Below, one piece after another: positions 58,236-64,000 of a stretch of 64,000 bases of DNA. The stretch spans positions 289,365-353,364 of the forward strand of contig WTPW01000025.1 in assembly GCA_009809945.1 (NCBI GenBank), written 5' to 3'. The notes below the pieces were generated by a model that was given only the letters and a program-made list of their open reading frames with translations, was not told the origin of the DNA and ran no database searches. Within the stretch, counting starts at the first letter, position 1. Each line of letters begins with the position of its first letter. The stretch is from Gigaspora margarita (Eukaryota; Glomeromycota; Glomeromycetes; Diversisporales; Gigasporaceae). A program made the position numbers and the translations under genes.

Positions 58236-59624
58236 CGTGTTGCGGGCGAAATCCATTTCCAAAATCCGAAAGGCGAAACCGAAATGCCCCTAAAGGCGAA
58301 ATAAATCCGAAATTTCTGAAATGGGCGAAACTTCCGAAACCTGGCGAAATCTCCGAAACCCGGCGAAACCGAAATGGCGAAATTTCCGAAACATATTCGT
58401 TTTTTTTTATTTTTTTTGGATTTCTATTGCATTATTTTTCTTGTACGCAGAATTATAAGTTAATTCATAATTTATTTTGTAATTCTAACATTTGATTTTC
58501 TCTATCTCTTAATACAATGCGTAGGCAAATTTGCTTGCCAAAACATAGTAATATACATACGAAGAATTAACAATCTATATAATTTAAAAAATTTATTTAA
58601 AATTTACAGTAACATATATTTAAGATAAAAAAGAGAGTCACCAGTGCTATGCACCGCCACCCTATGATCGACCAATCGGGATGCAGGATCAGGTGTAACG
58701 TGAAATCGAAGCGAAACAGCTATTTTTTTAAAAAATTGCTCTAACTTAAAATTTTGACTATGAAACTACAATTTTTTCTTAACAAAAAAAAATTCCTAGC
58801 GAAATTTTGTGTTAAGGGGAGACGTCTAAACATTGCACCTACCAAACCCTAACTTAATCTTAACCTGGCCGCTATTTGTTTTGATTAATGTAAAAACAAA
58901 CAAAATGATTAGGGGTAGCGATGCATCGCACTAGCGATGAAAAATAATTGTCATAAGTTTAGGATTTGCAAAAATTATTTAACAAATAAAGGAAATGATA
59001 ATTTATCGTTATCGCTATTCACATGTTACGAATATATGATATTTCGGATAAGTGAATATTTTGTCACACTATCCTATAGGACTAGAAATACCAGTCTAAA
59101 AAATTTCGCTCATTCCCATTAAAAAAGATTTCGCTAGAAAAAACATTTCGCTATTAGGTTAGGGTTAGAGTGTTGCTAATAGGTTGGATTAGAAGGTATT
59201 TTATACCAAAAATTTGCAAAGAAAACTTTTAATTAGTACGCAGAAGGCAGTTTCATAGACGAAATTTCGTGTTATGAGCGATTTTTCATTTATTTTTGTT
59301 TCTTGAACTTTTTCACGTTACACCTTATCTCGAAATCTAATTGGCTAGCAGAATTTTTTAGACTGATATTTTAAATACTGTTACACTATCCCCTAAATTG
59401 ACACTACGCTCTAGGTATTTTTTCCAATAAATTTTCTAATATTAGATTTCGGAATTTCGCCAGGTTTCAGTTTCGCCAATTTTCGGACATTTCGCCAGGT
59501 TTCGGACATTTTGCCAGTTTCGCCAATTTCGGAATTATCGGATTTCAGGCTTTGGGGGCGAAACCTATTTCGCCCTATTTCGGAAATTTCGCCTGGGCGA
59601 AATATATAATTTCGCCCGCAACAC
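58236..59624. mobile_element. 1.39-kb element with GTGTTGCGGGCGAAAT ends and GGCGAAA/TTTCGCC arrays
   Basis: GTGTTGCGGGCGAAAT at the left is inverted as ATTTCGCCCGCAACAC at the right. TAATTTAAACT (58225-58235) and TAATTTGAACT (59625-59635) form an 11-bp flank repeat with one mismatch. About 150-200 bp at each end consist of irregular GGCGAAACC / TTTCCGAAA units and their complements. The interior contains no transposase frame. A 9-11-bp duplication would fit Mutator-like elements; unproven. Confidence 0.8.
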
Positions 59625-59819
59625 TAATTTGAACTAAATAATTCAATATGAAACGATAATAGACTTTAGAAAAATTAGCAAATGAGATTGCGCAAGGTAT
59701 TATCATAACAGTAGAGTGAGCGGGAAGCAGCACTACTGGTGGTAACTACCTTGTGACAGATGAGATTGGTTAAGAAAAATTGAGACGGTTATGAGGATTC
59801 AATGAATTGTAAAGGAAAG

Positions 59820-60430
59820 ATAAGTGACTTTACTTCTATCATGAGCTACTATAAAAATTATGTTACATAATCTAATACTATCCCGATGACCACAGTATGT
59901 GATTAAGGTTGAGTTGTAGTTTGCGTTGGGATAATTGTGATTTCTATGTAGTTAAGGTTGAATTTGTTTTGTATTGAAATTATTGTAATTTCTATTATGA
60001 GCTTCTGTAAGTTAAGGAACTTTATATTCCGGTGGTCATAGTATGTGGTTAAGTTGGTTTGCATTAGAATTATTGTGATTTCTAGTATTAATTTTATAAA
60101 AAAATTTCAGTTACAAAACTTACTTGACACATAATATATAAAATTGGTTTACTACAGGTGTTTGTTAATTTGCATTGGAATTATTGTGATTTCTATTATA
60201 TTACTGTAAAAAATTTGTTATGGAACTTAGTCGTTACTAAGTAACTGCTGCATGTGGTTAAAGCCAAATTGGTTTGTATTATTCCTATTATGAGTTAATG
60301 TAAAAATTCTGCTACATGACTTGCAACATGATACATAGTGATCAAGATTAGGCTAGTTTGTATTGAAAATTATCATAATTCTATCTTGAGTTACTGTAAA
60401 AAATTTTGTTTTAGAACTTGCTTGTTATTT
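59820..60430. repeat. Diverged tandem repeats of about 85-110 bp
   Basis: Six or so units share GTGGTTAAGGTTG, TTTGCATTGGAATTATTGTG, ATTTCTATTATGAGTTACTG and TAAAAATTTTG. Unit length varies through indels. No coding frame runs through it. Confidence 0.75.
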
Positions 60431-61135
60431 TATTGGCCTCATGTGAATCACATATTTAATTTTGATTGGCCATCATAAATATTTGAAATTTATTAAAAAA
60501 ATAGTACAAACACAATACAGATGTAATAAAAGAATTTAACTAATTAAAAAACATAAGTGAATTTACACTAAACTAAAATAAACTAAAAAATCCTACAGTG
60601 CCCTTGTCAATTCTACTGTTTTAATTACTATGCCTACTCCAAAATGTAACTGAGCAAAAAAAAATTTATTAAAAAAATAAAACCCAGTAAAGGATGCCCC
60701 TGTATCTTCATATCTGATATAACACTTGTTCATGTATTTTGTATCACATAAAATTGTAATCAAATTTTTGAAATGCAATATCTGGTATTTTCTCATGGTT
60801 GTTACTTAATTGTTAATCCTGACTGCCATATACTATTGTTGATACCAAGCTTCAAATGTGTTGTATTTGTTGGAATTTTGCACATATTTCTATCTTTTAG
60901 AACTAAATTTATCTTTAAGTTCACAATTTTTTTCCTTTGACAATCTTGCTCTATATTTATTAGTTACTATTGCATTATGTTTACATATTACAAAAATATC
61001 TAATTACTATTATAAGCCAATACCCAGCTTACCCAGTTGGTGCCCAAGTATGATTTTCAACTAGTGTTTGTCAAATGGAAGCCACCCATGCACTTTTATC
61101 ATATGTACATCTTCTGAATATAACAAGATACCCAG
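60431..61135. other. AT-rich intergenic sequence
   Basis: No gene or structured element recognised. Confidence 0.5.
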
Positions 61136-62357
61136 CAGGGATAATGATTTTCTGTGGCAAATAAACACAAATTCTGTGGTTATTAACTTATAGTTTTTGC
61201 AATAATTCTGCACTTTCAAAAACATAAATAATTCTGCAAAATTCAATAATAAAATTTAAAATTCTGTGATGTTCTATTTCTTAACTTATAATTCTGCAAT
61301 ATCCAATAAATATTTATTTATTAAAATATATCATATTTAATGATTTAAGTGAAGCTTCAGAAAGATTTTGTCTATCNCTAGCTAAAATATTATTGTAAAT
61401 AGAAAAGCTATGCTCTATACTAAAGCTAGATACAGGCAACCAAATATAATTTAAGGCTATATCAGATAACAATAGTAATTTTTTGGTATTATTTTCCAAA
61501 ATAGATTTAAATCTAAATATTCAAATATTTCATTTCCAGTCCATCCACAATAAATTGCCCATTCTCTTAATATTTCTTCAAATGGATTAGCTAATTCATA
61601 AATAATAGAATATTGATGAATATTTTTTCTTTCTATTAAACTAAAACAAATATAAAAAGGATTAAATATTTGATATGCTTTGAATAAAAGATATGAAGAG
61701 TGAGTATTAATGTAAGAATCATATTTATTAAATGCAATTTTAAATGCTTCCCAGAATATATGATAAAATTCTAAAGGTTCACCCTTATTTTGATGAATTG
61801 TAATTCTGCAAAAAAGAATCAGAATTACAATTTGATTGAAGGTAAGCTAATAGCTATTCTAATCTACTATATATTAGGGGGGAATGGTTTTTTTTTGTGT
61901 CTGAAAAAAATCCAAATCATAAACAAATTCTTGGGAATAAATTGAAATAAAATGAAGATAAATATGAATTAAACCTAAATCATTAGGATTATTAAGAGTA
62001 GATAAAATTTTTTCAATACTATCANATGGATTATTTTTAGATTCTTCTTTAAAAAAATTGTGAATTAAAAAAAGATCAAAAATGTAATAAATTATTTCAA
62101 ACCATGTATTCCAATGGGTAATAACTGGAAGTGGAAATTTTTGTAATTTTAAAATTCTATGATTTTTTAAAAAAGTTATATATTAACTTCTATGGGCAGG
62201 GTTAGTAACAAAAATAGCTTTAATATCAATAAAAATTTTTTAATAACTGAAAAATAAAAAAAATTACCCCAAGTTTCACTAATCAAATTGATAATATGTA
62301 CAAGACATGGATTATGAATTAGTTGTAGTATCAAAGGTTTAAGAAGATTTTGGTAAC

Positions 62358-62912
62358 TAGAGTTCCTCAAAGTCAAATCAAATCGAATATTAGACATATT
62401 TGAATTTGATCAAAACGAATACTGTATATTCCCGAAAATAAGCTACCTTTTTTGGACCAAAAATTACACAAAAAACGGGGGTAGCTTATTTTTAGCGTAT
62501 AGACGTTTTTGAAAAAATTGAAAAACGTACTAATAAAAAGTTGTCCATATGACACCGAATTTTTACTATAGGTGTATTTTGATGCTCTGAACAACTTTAC
62601 TTAATCAAACTTTTGAAGTTTACTTAGTATAAAAAAAGTTTTATATGTAGCAACTGCTAACGCGTTTTTTGAGATTTTTGAAAAAAAACAGGAAGGTAGC
62701 TTATTTTTGGAGTAGCTTATTTTTGGGAATATAAAGTAAGCTTTTGATTTGAATTTGATTTGATCAAACCAATCAAATCAATCAAATTTATTTTAATTTT
62801 TATTAAATATATTCAAATCGATTCAAATTTTTTGTCAATTAAATTTGATTTGATTTGAAATTTCTGCATTTAAATTTGAATCAAATCGAATCAAATTGAA
62901 TTGTGGAACCCT
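62358..62912. mobile_element. TAGGGTTCC hAT-type MITE (family E, copy 3) inside the hAT transposase
   Basis: It starts TAGAGTTCCTCAAAG and ends TTGTGGAACCCT. The transposase octamer TTGGTAAC is perfectly duplicated (62350-62357 and 62913-62920). Interior AATCAAATC repeats. It is itself split by 62422-62736. Confidence 0.9.
62422..62736. mobile_element. TA-target MITE with AATAAGCTACC motifs (family D) inside family E copy
   Basis: It starts CTGTATATTCCCGAAAATAA and ends TTATTTTTGGGAATATAAAG, with TA on both sides. Removing it plus one TA restores the sequence of family E copy 1 (near 30855). Best-preserved family D copy, with GGTAGCTTATTTTTGGAG at its right end. Confidence 0.9.
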
Positions 62913-64000
62913 TTGGTAACATTTTTTTATATAAGACGCAGAATCAGATAAAAAAGTTGGAGAGTACCAAATGAAATATTATAAAATACCAAGATATTAA
63001 CAAGAACCTGACCTATTATAGTATTATTGACTTCTACTAGAAAATCTACAGAAACAAGTTTTACACTTTTCTGATATGTAAATAAAGTATTTACTACTTT
63101 TTTACCACAATCATCAGTTGTCTCATCCATTATTATTAAATAGATTTCTCTTTAAACAAATTCTTAAGCTTTAAGATATGATCATCAAAATATCAGATAA
63201 ATAAACTTGCCAAAGGTTTGATGCTTGTGGAATTAATTCTTCTTCACAGTAGTATTTTTGTAAAAATGGATGTAGATGGTTTACTTTTTCTAAGGGAATG
63301 TCTGCCATTACCATTATTTAATGAAATTTTTAATGATAGCCTGTCTAACATTATAAGCATTTAGTGTAGATTGTAAAGTTCTTTGGTATGTATGAGTAGA
63401 ACTTTGATTTGCTTTAGCTTTATTTTCTTTATGTGATTTGCTATCTATATGATCATCTACTGTTGATTTGTGCTTCCATCTATAGAAATATTGTGAAATT
63501 TACAAAAAATTAGATCATTATCCACACAAAGATCTTTAAGATATTCTTTAACATGGGTTTGGTAAGACACAACTTTATACTATTGCATTTCTTTTTTTTT
63601 GAATTTTGCAAATGTTTTTGCTTTAATTAGGCTTTTTTAATAAAACAGACAATCAGAAGGTCTTCTTTTTGATATCTATAAATAGCAGTTAATTATTTGA
63701 ATACAGTATAAAACGTTCTGCTAGAATAGATTAAATCAAGTTTAATGTTTTATTGCAATAGTTAAAGTCAAGTTTAATATTTTGCCGCATCAATGAAATC
63801 AAGCTTAATACTTCAAATTTTAACAAGAAAGAATTACTAATTAAACAGATTTAGATTAGCTTCTAAAAATTTTTTTGAAAAATTTATGATCTGATTGGCT
63901 AATTTTATTGATCAATATACTGTATATATCTTAATTAAAAATCCCAAATTCTGCAATTATCCATGATACAAAATCTAAGTTCTGCAAAAAGGTCTACAAT

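Larger units (their letters stand above)
61314..63640 (-). pseudogene. hAT-family transposase with zinc-finger N-terminus, broken
   Basis: Read on the minus strand, an FCKF-type zinc-finger segment with following His pair (DDHIDSKSHKE in a second frame) lies at 63440-63540. Next is IMDETTDDCGKKVVNTLF (about 63080-63130), carrying the first catalytic Asp region of hAT enzymes. LVHIINLISETWG (62265-62320) is the conserved region before the second Asp. The hATC dimerisation segment LPVSSFSIEHSFSIYNNILA lies at 61370-61450. At least one frameshift splits the zinc finger, several stops follow, and a nested MITE removes continuity at 62358-62912. It is not functional. Confidence 0.8.
61136..64000 (-). 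mobile_element. Degenerate hAT transposon, running off the window
   Basis: It starts at CAGGGATAATGATTTTCTGT, a typical hAT terminus. ATTCTGCAA/TTGCAGAAT repeats lie inside the left end (61150-61305) and reappear at 63948-63990, as expected for subterminal sites. The right terminus is outside the window. The transposase region is broken and split by 62358-62912. Confidence 0.75.

Noticed and set aside
59820-60430. CRISPR-like array
   Set aside because: Units are 85-110 bp, diverged and contiguous without spacers, in a eukaryotic context.

Overview
The window looks like nuclear DNA from a very AT-rich fungus with a transposon-swollen genome, most likely an arbuscular mycorrhizal fungus of the Rhizophagus type. 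This rests on base composition, small GT-AG introns, a GPI-type chitin deacetylase, and dense hAT, LINE and MITE copies; the species itself is inferred. The window opens on a poly-G run and carries one 988-base assembly gap (21941-22928). I see only one convincing intact host gene: a four-exon chitin deacetylase on the minus strand at 49950-51349.

Almost everything else is mobile DNA, much of it nested. Region 1-9.2 kb holds half of an inverted-repeat element (1-585), GGCC-ended MITEs, short hAT- and pogo-type MITEs and AT-rich filler. Region 9.2-20.1 kb is a decayed LINE with a 15-bp target duplication and poly-A tail, split by two hAT-type insertions. Region 20.1-24.6 kb has a short minus-strand retroposon split by a hAT element, a gap-containing copy of a 'GGACCC' element, and a 1-kb tRNA-headed retroposon. 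Region 25-46 kb holds a second broken LINE, many foldback elements and the other copy of the retroposon. Region 43.8-45.2 kb is a complete copy of the element that begins the window, in inverted orientation.

Region 46.2-48.8 kb is a short LTR retrotransposon with closely matching LTRs, inserted 20 bp inside a pogo-type MITE. It encodes only an acidic, gag-like frame with no visible reverse transcriptase. Region 49.9-51.4 kb is the chitin deacetylase. Region 51.5-60.5 kb is an array of foldback elements, less AT-rich than the rest, including a 1.4-kb element built from GGCGAAA/TTTCGCC units. Region 61.1-64 kb is a degenerate hAT transposon on the minus strand with recognisable zinc-finger, catalytic and dimerisation segments. 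It is split by a hAT-type MITE that is itself split by a TA-target MITE.

Because many insertions keep target-site duplications, their order can be read from the sequence. No single operon-like novel system is visible. The most unusual content is the set of nested inverted-repeat elements (33.5-35.7 kb, 43.8-45.2 kb, 53.1-56.2 kb, 58.2-59.6 kb), the 1-kb tRNA-headed retroposon family, and the micro-exon that carries the catalytic motif of the chitin deacetylase.
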